A stretch of DNA of 64,000 nt from Rhodococcus sp. SBT000017 (GTDB lineage Bacteria; Actinomycetota; Actinomycetes; Mycobacteriales; Mycobacteriaceae): contig NZ_REFU01000002.1 of NCBI RefSeq assembly GCF_003688915.1, positions 434,001 to 498,000 on the forward strand, read 5' to 3'. The stretch's first letter is position 1. Every line of letters begins with the position of its first letter. Shown piece by piece: positions 1 to 8,172 of the stretch. The notes under the pieces were generated by a model that had not been told where the DNA came from, ran no database searches, and saw only the letters and a list, made by a program, of their open reading frames with translations. Made by a program: the position numbers and the translations under genes.

Positions 1-333
1 CAATCCGAGCTGTAGCCAGATCGTCTTCGCCTGCGCTGCAATCGCTTCGGAGAGAACGTCGGGCAAGTCGTCGTTCTTGCGGAACACGTCGACCAGATCC
101 GGTGGCTTCGGTAGATCGGCGAGCGTCGGGTACACGGGTGTGCCCTCGATGTCGGTGACCGTCGGATTGACGAGGAATATCTCGTAGTTGCTCGTCGAGG
201 ACAGATACCGATTGACGAAACAGCTTGCTCGCGAGGGGTTCTTCGACGCTCCGACGATCGCGACGGTCTTCGTCTCACGCAGGATGCGTTGCCGCTGCGG
301 CGCGGTCGGGCCCTGCCAGGTGCGTTCGCTCAT
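1..333 (-). CDS. CoA-binding domain protein (YccU-like), C-terminus off the window
   Basis: Read on the minus strand from the ATG at 333. 111 residues are in the window and the gene continues past base 1. The N-terminal Rossmann segment is clear: a KTVAIVGASKNPSR stretch, then FLVNPTVTDIEG, which matches the CoA_binding_2 family (YccU/YneT type) of about 140 residues. The family binds a nucleotide or CoA; no reaction is established. The start overlaps the metY stop by 4 bp (ATGA, 330-333), so it is the last gene of the osmC-metY operon and probably translationally coupled. A role in sulfur metabolism is only an inference from position. Confidence 0.85.
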   Translation of the reverse strand, partial: MSERTWQGPTAPQRQRILRETKTVAIVGASKNPSRASCFVNRYLSSTSNYEIFLVNPTVTDIEGTPVYPTLADLPKPPDLVDVFRKNDDLPDVLSEAIAAQAKTIWLQLGL

Positions 334-1628
334 GACCGCGCCTTTCCTGTTGCCAGTGTCAGGGCCTGATCCAGGTCCCACACAATGTCCTCGACGTCTT
401 CGAGTCCCACGCTGATGCGAATCAGCTCGGGACCGACACCTGCGCCGCGCAGTTGCTCGTCGCTCAGTTGTCGGTGGGTGGTGCTGCCCGGGTGGATCAC
501 CAGCGTCCGCACGTCACCGATATTGGCGACGTGGCTGGCGACCTGGACGCTCTCGACGAACGTCTGCCCGGCCTCGCGGCCGCCGTCGATTCCGAAGGCA
601 AACACCGCCCCGGGACCGGCGGGAAGATACTTCCGAGACCGGTCGTGATGCGGGTGACCCTGCAGCCCAGCCCATCTCACATAGTCGATACGAGAATCAC
701 CGTCGAGCCATTCGGCGACCGCGCGGGCATTGGCGACGTGCGCATCCATGCGTTGCGGCAACGTTTCCACCCCCTGGATCAACGTGAATGCCGATTGCGG
801 AGCCAATGCGCCGCCGATGTCGCGCAACTGTTCGCTGCGCAGCTTCGTCAGAAAGCCGTACTCGCCGAAATTCCCCCACCACGACAGCCCGCCGTACGAG
901 GCCACCGGTTCCGTCATCTGCGGGAATTTACCCGAGCCCCAATCGAATCGCCCGGATTCGACCACCACTCCCCCGAGCGTCGATCCGTGACCACCGAGGA
1001 ACTTGGTGGCCGAGTGGATCACGATGTCGGCACCGAATTCGATGGGCCGACTCAGCCAGGGCGTCGCCATCGTCGCGTCGATCACCAACGGAATTCCGTG
1101 TTCGTGCGCGACGGCGGCCAGACCCTCGAGGTCGGCGATCTCCCCCGACGGATTGCCGATGATCTCGGCGTAGATCAGCTTGGTCGAATCCGTCACCGCT
1201 GCTGCGTAATCGGAGGGATCGGTGCCAGGGACGAACGTGGTCTCGACGCCGAAGCGGCGCAGCGTCACGTCGAGCTGGGTCACCGTGCCGCCGTAGAGCC
1301 CGGCCGCGGCAACGATGTGGTCTCCGGTGCCCGCGAGCGCAGCGAACACTGCGAACTCGGCCGCCAACCCACTGGCGAACGCAACCGCCCCGATGCCGCC
1401 TTCGAGGCTCGCGATGCGCTCCTCGAAGGCGGCGACGGTGGGGTTGCCGATGCGGCTGTAGACGTTGCCGTACTTCTGCAGAGCGAACAGATCGCCTGCG
1501 TCCGCGGAATTCTCGAACACGTAGCTCGCAGTCTGATAGATAGGCACCGCACGCGAACCGGTGGCAGGATCGGGTCTCGCTCCGGCGTGAATTGCTCTGG
1601 TACGCAGGCCGAATGTCCGTTCGCTCAT
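330..1628 (-). CDS. metY: O-acetylhomoserine aminocarboxypropyltransferase (sulfhydrylase)
   Basis: 432 residues, the usual length for MetY. It makes homocysteine from O-acetylhomoserine and sulfide in methionine synthesis, a cytosolic PLP enzyme of the Cys/Met metabolism family. Visible: the N-terminal TRAIHAGARPDPATGSRAVP block, the YSRIGNPT motif near residue 57, VIDATMATPWL, and the PLP lysine K209 in HSATKFLGGHG. The long form with SWWGNFGEYGFLTKLR is typical of MetY rather than MetB. It starts 4 bp after the osmC-like stop and overlaps the CoA-binding gene, so all three share one transcript behind the structured leader at 2153-2237. Confidence 0.95.
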   Translation of the reverse strand: MSERTFGLRTRAIHAGARPDPATGSRAVPIYQTASYVFENSADAGDLFALQKYGNVYSRIGNPTVAAFEERIASLEGGIGAVAFASGLAAEFAVFAALAGTGDHIVAAAGLYGGTVTQLDVTLRRFGVETTFVPGTDPSDYAAAVTDSTKLIYAEIIGNPSGEIADLEGLAAVAHEHGIPLVIDATMATPWLSRPIEFGADIVIHSATKFLGGHGSTLGGVVVESGRFDWGSGKFPQMTEPVASYGGLSWWGNFGEYGFLTKLRSEQLRDIGGALAPQSAFTLIQGVETLPQRMDAHVANARAVAEWLDGDSRIDYVRWAGLQGHPHHDRSRKYLPAGPGAVFAFGIDGGREAGQTFVESVQVASHVANIGDVRTLVIHPGSTTHRQLSDEQLRGAGVGPELIRISVGLEDVEDIVWDLDQALTLATGKARS

Positions 1629-1632
1629 GACG

Positions 1633-2145
1633 TCAGGCCGTCTCGAGAACGGTGTGGATCGGGGTGGGATTGCGCGTCAGATCCAGCACGGGGCAGTGAT
1701 CGTCAACGGCCTTCTGCAGCTCCTCGTACCGCTCCCGTGACTCGGGACCGGTGACGGTCACGACGACGCGCACCTCACCGAACCCGGGACGAACGTTGTC
1801 GTCGAAACCGAAGAATCCACGAACGTCGAGGTCACCCTCGGCCTTGGCCTTGATGTCGTCGACGACGATACCGAGCTTCTCGGCCCAGACGCGGTAGGTA
1901 ACTACCTGGCAGGACAGCAGCGACGCCAGGTAGTACTCGACCGGGTTGGCGGCCTTGTTCTCACCGCCGAGGGCAGGCGGCTCGTCGACCTCGACGCTGA
2001 ACTTGCCCAGGGTGACGGTGCTGGCGACGGCATCGTGCGCGGTGGCAGAGGCCCGGAAAACCGCCTGGGCGTTCTTCGCGTCGGCCTGCACGGCATCGTC
2101 GGTGGCAGCGATGACGCCGCCGATGTGGGACACAGATGTGGTCAT
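1633..2145 (-). CDS. OsmC family peroxiredoxin-like protein
   Basis: 170 residues with the OsmC/Ohr fold. The two redox cysteines sit in LLSCQVVTYR and DHCPVLDL. Family members reduce organic or fatty-acid hydroperoxides; some are of unknown function. It is the first gene of an operon with metY and a CoA-binding protein (4-bp gap to metY), suggesting a link between sulfur assimilation and thiol-peroxide handling (inference). The ATG at 2145 has ACAGGA as ribosome-binding site, and that site lies inside the 3' arm of an 8-bp inverted repeat, see 2153-2237. Confidence 0.88.
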   Translation of the reverse strand: MTTSVSHIGGVIAATDDAVQADAKNAQAVFRASATAHDAVASTVTLGKFSVEVDEPPALGGENKAANPVEYYLASLLSCQVVTYRVWAEKLGIVVDDIKAKAEGDLDVRGFFGFDDNVRPGFGEVRVVVTVTGPESRERYEELQKAVDDHCPVLDLTRNPTPIHTVLETA

Positions 2146-2152
2146 GAAAAAT

Positions 2153-2237
2153 CCTGTTCGATTCGAGGGTTGCCGGAACTACCCGAGGAGCGCGAAATGC
2201 TCGTCGGGGATGGGTTCGATCGACAGTTACGAACAGG
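2153..2237 (-). promoter_or_regulatory. Structured 5' leader of osmC-metY; terminal stem covers the Shine-Dalgarno
   Basis: On the minus strand CCTGTTCG (2237-2230) is exactly complementary to CGAACAGG (2160-2153), closing a 69-nt domain. Inside is a 10-bp hairpin with one mismatch (2208-2199 with 2191-2182, 7-nt loop), followed by GGCAACCC (2174-2167), a string also seen in SAM-I and SAM-IV riboswitch cores. The 3' arm of the closing stem contains the AGG used to translate the osmC-like gene. Such a layout fits translational control by ligand or temperature. It does not fit a full SAM-I or SAM-IV consensus, so the identity is open. Confidence 0.5.
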
Positions 2238-2334
2238 AAGAGGTGCAGACGAGACCGAAGTCGATGGTGCGACGACGCACGAGCCTTCTGGCTGCGTCGG
2301 TCACGTGTGTCTCGGTCACGATGCCGACAATAGC

Positions 2335-2994
2335 TTACGCAAACTGATCCGCGCCGACATCGGTCTCGTCGTCGGTGATCGCCGCGACGATACGTGCCGC
2401 CACCGCCTCCGGCGTCAGGCCCTGCGGTAGTTTCGGAGCCTGCCCGGCGATCGGCCGCGTCGCAAGACCCGTCTCGGTGTGCGGCGGGCGCACGTCCACG
2501 ATTCTGATCTTCGACTTACGTGCCTCTGTACGAACACTTTTCAGCAGTGCACTCACCGCGGCCTTGCTCGCCGAGTAGGCACCCATGTTCGGCATCGGCT
2601 TGTCGGCCACGACGGCGCTGATGTTGAGCACGAACCCGCCCTGGTCCAGGGTGGTCAGCGCTTCTCGAAGCACCCGCAGCGGCGCGAGATAGTTGAGCAG
2701 CAACAGCTCGTCGACGGTGTCGTCGTCCACTTCGGTCACCGGCCCGAACGCCACGACACCCGCGGCGATGACGATCCCGTCCAGTCCGCCGTGGTGTTCG
2801 ACGGCCTCCGCAATCACCGATCGAGCCGAATCCGGCAGCGTCAGATCGGCATTCACCGAGTGATGATCCGACTCGATGCTCCGGCCGCTCACGGTCAACC
2901 GCGCACCGGCTTTCGCGAGCTGCTCGACGACCGGACCGCCGAGACCGCCACTGGCACCGAATACGAGAATGCGTGCGCCGTCGAGTGTGGTCAT
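2335..2994 (-). CDS. Short-chain dehydrogenase/reductase (SDR)
   Basis: 219 residues. The Rossmann motif GASGGLGG near residue 13 and the catalytic YSASK are present, so this is a classical SDR with NAD(P) binding; the substrate is unknown. It lies 39 bp downstream of the MatB-like synthetase on the same strand. Its own -10 box TAACGT (3006-3001) sits 6 nt before the ATG, so it can be transcribed independently as a leaderless mRNA. Confidence 0.85.
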   Translation of the reverse strand: MTTLDGARILVFGASGGLGGPVVEQLAKAGARLTVSGRSIESDHHSVNADLTLPDSARSVIAEAVEHHGGLDGIVIAAGVVAFGPVTEVDDDTVDELLLLNYLAPLRVLREALTTLDQGGFVLNISAVVADKPMPNMGAYSASKAAVSALLKSVRTEARKSKIRIVDVRPPHTETGLATRPIAGQAPKLPQGLTPEAVAARIVAAITDDETDVGADQFA

Positions 2995-3000
2995 CCCTCG

Positions 3001-3006
3001 ACGTTA
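3001..3006 (-). promoter_or_regulatory. -10 box TAACGT of a leaderless promoter for the SDR
   Basis: TANNNT match with 6 nt between the box and the ATG at 2994. No Shine-Dalgarno is visible. Confidence 0.45.
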
Positions 3007-3033
3007 ACCGCCGCCTCGCGCCCTCGCTGACGT

Positions 3034-4449
3034 CTAGCCCAACAGCTTCTTCTGGACCTTCCCCATTGCGTTGCGCGGAAGGGAGTCGACGACGCGAATC
3101 TCACGGGGCCGTTTGTGAATCGACAGCTCGGTGGCCACCAGATCGATCAGCACTCGATCCTCCACATCGGTGCCGACGACGAACGCCACGATGCGCTGGC
3201 CCAGATCGTCGTCGGGCACACCGACCACGGCCACCTCGTCGACGCTCGGGTGCCCCAGCAACACCGTCTCGATCTCCCCTGCGCCGACGCGATACCCGCC
3301 GGACTTGATCAGATCGGTCGAGGCGCGCCCGACGATGCGGTGGAACCCGTCGGGCTCGATGAGAGCGACGTCTCCGGTGTCGAACCACCCGTCCTCGGTG
3401 AACGTCGCGGCCGTCGCCTCGGGGTTGTTCAGGTAGCCGTCGAACAGCATGGGGCACCGGATCTGCAGTGCACCGATGGATTCGCCGTCGTGCGGCAGGA
3501 TTTCGCCCTTCTCACCGCGCAACCGTGTCTCGACGCCCGCGACCGGCAGGCCCACCGAGCCTGCTCGACGCTCCCCGTCGGCGCGGGTGCTGATGGTGAT
3601 GAGGGTTTCGCTCATGCCGTATCGCTCAATGGGAGCCTGGCCGGTGAGTTCACGCAGCTTCTCGAACACCGGGACCGGGAGCGGCGCGCTGCCGGACACC
3701 AGCAGTCGGGCACCGGACAGGGCGCGGGCCGACGCCTCGTCCGCGGCGACGCGCGACCACACCGTCGGCACCCCGAAGTACAGGGATCCGCGCGCGGCTG
3801 CGTAGAGCTCGGGCGTCGGCTTGCCGGTGTGGATCAGCGGGCTGCCCACTCGCAGTGGGCCGAGCACGCCGAGGATGAGTCCGTGCACGTGGAACAACGG
3901 AAGCCCCTGCACCACAGTATCTTTCGACGTCCATGCCCAGGCCTGCGCCAACGCGTCGAGCCCGGCTGCGATGGCACTGCGCGAGATCAGGACGCCTTTC
4001 GGCGGGCCGGTGGTACCGGAGGTGTAGAGCACGAACGCGACCGAGGACGGCTGCGGTTCCGGGTAGCTGTGCCAGGACCGTGCATGTTGACGCACCGGCA
4101 GGACCTCGAGCCCGGAGGTGTCCGGCGGCGCTTCACCGAGCCACGCCTGGGCGCCCGAGTCGCGGAGGATGTGCTCACGTTCGGCCACCCCGGCGTCGGG
4201 CGGAACCGGCACCACGGTGACACCGGCGATGAGTGCGCCCACGACAGCGAGCACCGTCTTCACCGAGGGCGTCGCGTAGATCGCGAGGCGGTCGGCTCGC
4301 GAGATGCGCTCGGCCACGGACGTCGCCGCGCCCAGGATATCGGCGCGGGAGAGCGAGACTCCGTCGATCGTGATCGCGTCGGGAATGTCGTCTCCTCGCG
4401 CAACGGCGAGTGGGTTCAGTGAACGAAGCAGCACATGGCTACCGTACAT
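3034..4449 (-). CDS. Malonyl/methylmalonyl-CoA synthetase-like acyl-CoA ligase (MatB type)
   Basis: About 471 residues from the ATG at 4449. A GTG at 4434 (VLLRSLNP) is an equally good start and matches MatB N-termini. ANL superfamily: P-loop LYTSGTTGPPKGV, QGLPLFHVHGL, ERYGMSETL, the hinge region GRASTDLIKSGGYRVG, and the C-terminal lysine in NAMGKVQKKLLG. From memory the central part closely tracks Streptomyces MatB, which activates malonate or methylmalonate to the CoA thioester. An upstream extension is open but encodes an unlikely Arg-rich peptide. Substrate is inferred from similarity only. Divergent from the acidic protein at 4452 with almost no space between the starts. Confidence 0.82.
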   Translation of the reverse strand: MYGSHVLLRSLNPLAVARGDDIPDAITIDGVSLSRADILGAATSVAERISRADRLAIYATPSVKTVLAVVGALIAGVTVVPVPPDAGVAEREHILRDSGAQAWLGEAPPDTSGLEVLPVRQHARSWHSYPEPQPSSVAFVLYTSGTTGPPKGVLISRSAIAAGLDALAQAWAWTSKDTVVQGLPLFHVHGLILGVLGPLRVGSPLIHTGKPTPELYAAARGSLYFGVPTVWSRVAADEASARALSGARLLVSGSAPLPVPVFEKLRELTGQAPIERYGMSETLITISTRADGERRAGSVGLPVAGVETRLRGEKGEILPHDGESIGALQIRCPMLFDGYLNNPEATAATFTEDGWFDTGDVALIEPDGFHRIVGRASTDLIKSGGYRVGAGEIETVLLGHPSVDEVAVVGVPDDDLGQRIVAFVVGTDVEDRVLIDLVATELSIHKRPREIRVVDSLPRNAMGKVQKKLLG

Positions 4450-4451
4450 AC

Positions 4452-4877
4452 ATGGACGTGGACGGAATCGACACCGGCGACTACGCCGAGTACATGACGG
4501 TCGCCGCCGGTGACCTGCAGGCGGGTGTCTATCTGATCGGAACCGACGCCGAGCAGGAAACCGATTCCGAGGACGACCTCGACCTGGACCTCGAGGACTC
4601 CGATTCCGACGATGACGACATCGACATCGCGCACGTGACCGACGGCGCACCCAGGCTGGTCTACTCGGTGCAGTCCGACGACTTCTGGACCCGAGTGGAA
4701 TTGGCCGATCTTCGAGCCACTCAGCTCTACGAGGAAGCGCACGCACGCAATCCCGAGGTCAACACCGAGCCCAAACGCTTCACCACCGTCGAAGCATTCG
4801 GCAGCAACGAACTGGTCTACATTCTGCGCATCCGACGCGGCGGCTGGGATGTGGGCGAGCCGGATCTCGAGCCGTGA
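4452..4877 (+). CDS. Acidic conserved hypothetical protein
   Basis: 141 residues from ATG 4452 (an in-frame GTG at 4410 would extend it into the divergent gene). It begins MDVDGIDTGDYAEYMTVAAG and carries a run of Asp/Glu/Ser around residues 35-60 (EDDLDLDLEDSDSDDDD), then a folded-looking tail with DFWTRVELADLR. No signal peptide, membrane segment or known domain was recognised. Codon use fits the neighbours, which supports a real gene. The acidic run could bind divalent cations or act as a flexible linker (inference). Confidence 0.65.
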   Translation: MDVDGIDTGDYAEYMTVAAGDLQAGVYLIGTDAEQETDSEDDLDLDLEDSDSDDDDIDIAHVTDGAPRLVYSVQSDDFWTRVELADLRATQLYEEAHARNPEVNTEPKRFTTVEAFGSNELVYILRIRRGGWDVGEPDLEP

Positions 4878-4893
4878 TCCACGCGGCCCCTCA

Positions 4894-5142
4894 GTCCTCG
4901 CGAACGCGCGCGCGTTCGCTGAACGCGAGCGGTTTCGCGTCACCACGCTGCGCGCCTGTGGCAAGTGCGCGCGCGTTTGCCGGATCCGGACCCGCCTGCT
5001 CTCGGGCGATCCCGCGCACCGACGTCCCTCTGCCTTGCCCGCTGCGCACCTCTGGTCCTCGCAAACGCGCGCGCGTTTGCTGAACGCGCGCGGTTTCGCG
5101 TCACGATTCTGCGCGCGTATGGCAAGTGCGCGCGCGTTTGCG
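4894..5142. repeat. Tandem 88-bp intergenic element with CGCGCGCG palindromes
   Basis: Two copies, 4894-4981 and 5055-5142, in the same orientation with a fixed offset of 161. Each copy has a 20-bp perfect palindrome (4900-4919 and 5061-5080), a spacer containing CGGTTTCGCGTCAC, and a second 20-mer GCAAGTGCGCGCGCGTTTGC (4961-4980 and 5122-5141, imperfect palindrome). The two perfect palindromes differ by G-to-A on one arm and the matching C-to-T on the other, so symmetry is kept. The element fills the gap between two convergent genes and ends 4 bp before the LysE stop. It may act as a terminator or a protein-binding repeat. Confidence 0.8.
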
Positions 5143-5146
5143 AGAT

Positions 5147-5764
5147 CTAGGCCGAGGATGCGACCGTTCCGACTCCGAGCGCGACCAGGATTCCGGCGCT
5201 GATGCGGTCGATCCAGTCGGTCACCGCCGGCCTACGCAGCAGCGCGACCGCGCGTGAGGCGAGAACGGAGAACACTCCCATCACCAGTGCGGCAACGACC
5301 ACCTCGACCAGACCGAGCGTCATGGCCCCGGTGAACGTGACGACGGTGAGGAACTGCGGCACCACCGCGAGATAGAACAGTCCGACCTTGGGGTTGAGCG
5401 CGCACGAGAAAACTCCGGCACCGAACGCCGACCACGCGGACGCAGCGACGGGTACGAGCGGCTCGCCGGCCACCTTGTTCTTGCGTCTCGCCCGGAAGGC
5501 CTTCACACCCAGATACAGCAGATACAGCCCGCCGAGAATCTTGACGACGCGATATGCCGTCGCAGACTGCTCGACGATCGCCGCCAGCCCGACGGCTACC
5601 AACACGGCCCAGAACAGTCCGCCGATCGCGACGCCCATCGCCGCGGCGATGCCTGGCTTGAGGCCGCCGATGCTGTAGCGGAGCACCAGAAACGAATCGG
5701 GCCCGGGCAGAATCGCCAGCAGAAAGCACACACCGGCGAAGCTGAGCAGGAGGCTGAGGGTCAC
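5147..5764 (-). CDS. LysE/RhtB family amino-acid exporter
   Basis: 205 residues from the GTG at 5764 (VTLSLLLSFAGVCF); an ATG at 5800 adds 12 residues without a better ribosome site. Six predicted membrane segments of the LysE family. The family signature is visible as LLAILPGPDSFLVLRYSIGG near the N-terminus. Such proteins export amino acids such as lysine or threonine across the cytoplasmic membrane; the substrate here is unknown. It ends in the tandem palindrome element. Confidence 0.85.
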   Translation of the reverse strand: MTLSLLLSFAGVCFLLAILPGPDSFLVLRYSIGGLKPGIAAAMGVAIGGLFWAVLVAVGLAAIVEQSATAYRVVKILGGLYLLYLGVKAFRARRKNKVAGEPLVPVAASAWSAFGAGVFSCALNPKVGLFYLAVVPQFLTVVTFTGAMTLGLVEVVVAALVMGVFSVLASRAVALLRRPAVTDWIDRISAGILVALGVGTVASSA

Positions 5765-5830
5765 GGGTATATGAGAACACCCAGGTGTAGCCGAAGCCAA
5801 CCGACTTCGCTGTCCACCAGAAGCTTCGAA

Positions 5831-6931
5831 CTATCCGCTCAGGCGAGCGGCCGCAGCGTCGATGCGCTCGTCCGTGGCCGTCAGTGCGATCCGCACGTGG
5901 TGTGCACCGTCGGGACCGTAGAACTCTCCCGGTGCAACGAGGATGCCGCGGTCGGCGAGCCAGTCGACGGTGTCGCGGCACTTCTCGCCCCGCGTGGCCC
6001 AGAGGTAGAGCCCGGCCTCGGAGTGGTCGACGGTGAATCCCGCTGCCTCGACGGCGGATTTGAGAATCGTTCGACGGGCGCGGTATCGCTCGCGCTGAAT
6101 GTTCTCGTGCTCGTCGTCGGCCAGTGCGGCGGTCATGGCGGCCTGGATCGGCAAGGGCACCATCATGCCTGCGTGCTTGCGCACTTCGAGCAGTTCGGCG
6201 ACGAGCGAGGCGTCTCCGGTGACGAAGCCGGCGCGGTAGCTGGCCAGGTTCGAGGTCTTCGAGAGTGAGTGCACGGCAAGAAGATTGGTGTGATCTCCGT
6301 CACACACGCGAGGATCGAGAACCGACACGGCCTCGGCGTCCCAGGTCAAACCCAGATAGCACTCGTCGGAGACGACGATCGCGTCACGTTCACGGGCCCA
6401 GTCGACGACCTTGCGCAGGTGCTCGACTCCGAGCACCTTGCCGGTCGGGTTGGACGGTGAATTGACGAAGATCAGCGACGCCCGCTCGGGTCCGAGACGA
6501 TTGAGGCCGTCGGCCCGGATAGTCCGAGACCGCGCGAGCAGGGCACCCACTTCGTATGTGGGATATGCCAATTCGGGGATGACGATCAAGTCGTCGGCTC
6601 CCAGGCCCAGCAGAGTCGGCAGCCAGGCGATCATTTCCTTGGTGCCGATGGCGGGCAGCACGGCGTCGGGCGAGATGCCGGTGATCGAGTATCGACGCGC
6701 GAGCGCGGCGACCGCGGCCTCGCGCAGCGCAACGGTCCCGACGGTGGTCGGGTAACCGGGCTCGTCCGCAACGGAATTCAGCGCTGCGCGGATCACGTCC
6801 GCAACCGGATCCACCGGGGTGCCGACCGACAGATTGACGATGCCGTCCGGATGAGCCGAGGCCTTCTCCTTGGCGGCGGTCAGCGAGTCCCACGGAAAGT
6901 CGGGCAGCCCCGCTGCCACCGCTGCGCGCAC
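5831..6931 (-). CDS. dapC: Succinyldiaminopimelate transaminase
   Basis: 366 residues from the GTG at 6931 (VRAAVAAGLPDFPWDSL). Class I/II PLP aminotransferase: GYPTTVGTVALREA, FVNSPSNPTGKV, and the PLP lysine in SLSKTSNLASYRAGF. It converts N-succinyl-2-amino-6-ketopimelate in lysine and diaminopimelate synthesis. It follows fdxA by 8 bp, the same pair as fdxC-Rv1178 of M. tuberculosis (from memory), and is probably co-transcribed. The longer upstream reading frame overlaps fdxA and is not coding. Confidence 0.9.
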   Translation of the reverse strand: MRAAVAAGLPDFPWDSLTAAKEKASAHPDGIVNLSVGTPVDPVADVIRAALNSVADEPGYPTTVGTVALREAAVAALARRYSITGISPDAVLPAIGTKEMIAWLPTLLGLGADDLIVIPELAYPTYEVGALLARSRTIRADGLNRLGPERASLIFVNSPSNPTGKVLGVEHLRKVVDWARERDAIVVSDECYLGLTWDAEAVSVLDPRVCDGDHTNLLAVHSLSKTSNLASYRAGFVTGDASLVAELLEVRKHAGMMVPLPIQAAMTAALADDEHENIQRERYRARRTILKSAVEAAGFTVDHSEAGLYLWATRGEKCRDTVDWLADRGILVAPGEFYGPDGAHHVRIALTATDERIDAAAARLSG

Positions 6932-6939
6932 CAAGATCG

Positions 6940-7263
6940 TCAGTTCTCGCCCATGGGAGGCAGAGCCTTGATGAACGGCGGGTCGTAATCGGTCTTGCCG
7001 AGCTTCGCCGCGCCGCCGGGAGATCCCAGGTCGTCGAAGAAGTCGACATTGGCACCGACGTACGCGCTCCACTGCTCGGGCACGTCGTCCTCGTAGAAAA
7101 TGGCCTCGACGGGGCAGACGGGCTCGCAGGCTCCGCAGTCGACGCATTCGTCGGGGTGGATGTACAGCATTCGGTTACCCTCGTAGATGCAATCCACCGG
7201 GCACTCTTCGATGCACGCTTTGTCCAGTACATCTACGCACGGTTCTGCAATCGAGTAGGTCAC
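6940..7263 (-). CDS. fdxA: Seven-iron ferredoxin
   Basis: 107 residues, GTG start at 7263 preceded by a strong AGGAGGGGAG site. The N-terminal cysteines follow the [3Fe-4S]/[4Fe-4S] pattern: C9, C17, C21 (ECPVDC) and C25, then CVDCGACEPVCPVEAI. It matches the FdxA/FdxC family of actinobacteria, a soluble electron carrier often serving cytochromes P450 or oxidoreductases. First gene of the fdxA-dapC unit. Confidence 0.95.
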   Translation of the reverse strand: MTYSIAEPCVDVLDKACIEECPVDCIYEGNRMLYIHPDECVDCGACEPVCPVEAIFYEDDVPEQWSAYVGANVDFFDDLGSPGGAAKLGKTDYDPPFIKALPPMGEN

Positions 7264-7377
7264 TGCTGCTCTCCCCTCCTGTATCGATCGTGGGCGCTCG
7301 CGCGCCCTGAGCATCCTAGTATCGCCGTCCGAACTCGAGGCCGACCGACCCAGGGTCGCCTCACCTGCCCCGCTCGG

Positions 7378-8136
7378 CTATCGACGAAGCTGCTTCGCGG
7401 GCGAGTCGGCACCGAAGGCCGACGACTTCTTGTGGGCCGCGAGCCACTTGCGTCCCTGCTTCGCGGCACGCGAGAGAGCGCCGCGCTCACCGAGATAGCC
7501 GGCGACACCGCCGACGAGCGGGATGGCACCGAGCACACGGTAGACGCCGCGGGGGTGCGGACGCTTCTCCAATTCACCGGCAACGTCGCGCAGCACGTTC
7601 GCGATCTGCCACATTCCGCGCAGCAGTGCGAACGGGCCCGACTTGGGTGACTCTTCCTTCTTCGCGGGCGCACTGTCGGCGAGCGCCGTCAGATCACGCT
7701 TGCACAGCACCGATCCGAGCAGCGCCACGTGCGTCTCGCGGTCGGTCACACCCGATTCACGCGCCACGGCGACGAGCACCATAGCCTGGTTGGCGAACCC
7801 GAGCAGGTCCTGGATGGGGAGCCGGTTGACCAGGATGCCGAACACGCCGGGGAACGCCACCGCCACGGTGTTGAGTGCGCCGATGCGATTGACCCACCAC
7901 TGCGAACGAGCGTCGCTGTCGAGCTTCTCCCAACCCGCGGTACCCGGGAAGTCGGTGGTGTCGAAGGCCTTCGCGAGGAAATCGATGACGTTGTCGAGCT
8001 TCGAATCATCCGCAGAGGACTCACGGAACGTTCGTCCCTTGAGCCCGATCGGGTCCCGTGTCGCAAGGATGTCGAGCACGGGATGAATGATGGCGACGGC
8101 ACTGCTCAGAACCGCGGCGACTCGACGGTCGTCCAT
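7378..8136 (-). CDS. Conserved hypothetical protein next to fbiC
   Basis: 252 residues from ATG 8136, which has GGAG 10 nt upstream. No known domain recognised. The first half is helical with a WWVNRIGALNTVAVAFPGVFGILVNRLPIQD stretch that could be membrane-associated; a second glycine-rich hydrophobic segment, AIPLVGGVAGYLGERGA, lies near residue 220, and the C-terminus is basic (GRKWLAAHKK). It starts 36 bp after the fbiC stop on the same strand and may be co-transcribed with it. Function unknown. Confidence 0.7.
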   Translation of the reverse strand: MDDRRVAAVLSSAVAIIHPVLDILATRDPIGLKGRTFRESSADDSKLDNVIDFLAKAFDTTDFPGTAGWEKLDSDARSQWWVNRIGALNTVAVAFPGVFGILVNRLPIQDLLGFANQAMVLVAVARESGVTDRETHVALLGSVLCKRDLTALADSAPAKKEESPKSGPFALLRGMWQIANVLRDVAGELEKRPHPRGVYRVLGAIPLVGGVAGYLGERGALSRAAKQGRKWLAAHKKSSAFGADSPAKQLRR

Positions 8137-8172
8137 GTCAGACAAGCTCCATTTCGAAAGTGGACCCGAGGG

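Noticed and set aside
453..1754. 433-residue open frame antisense to metY
   Set aside because: MetY is fully supported; the antisense product has no recognisable domain.
2146..2240. SAM-IV riboswitch
   Set aside because: The P3/P4 part and the second conserved block after GGCAACCC are missing, so only a general structured leader is reported.
4894..5142. CRISPR array
   Set aside because: Only two units of 88 bp, no short regular repeats and spacers, and no cas genes.
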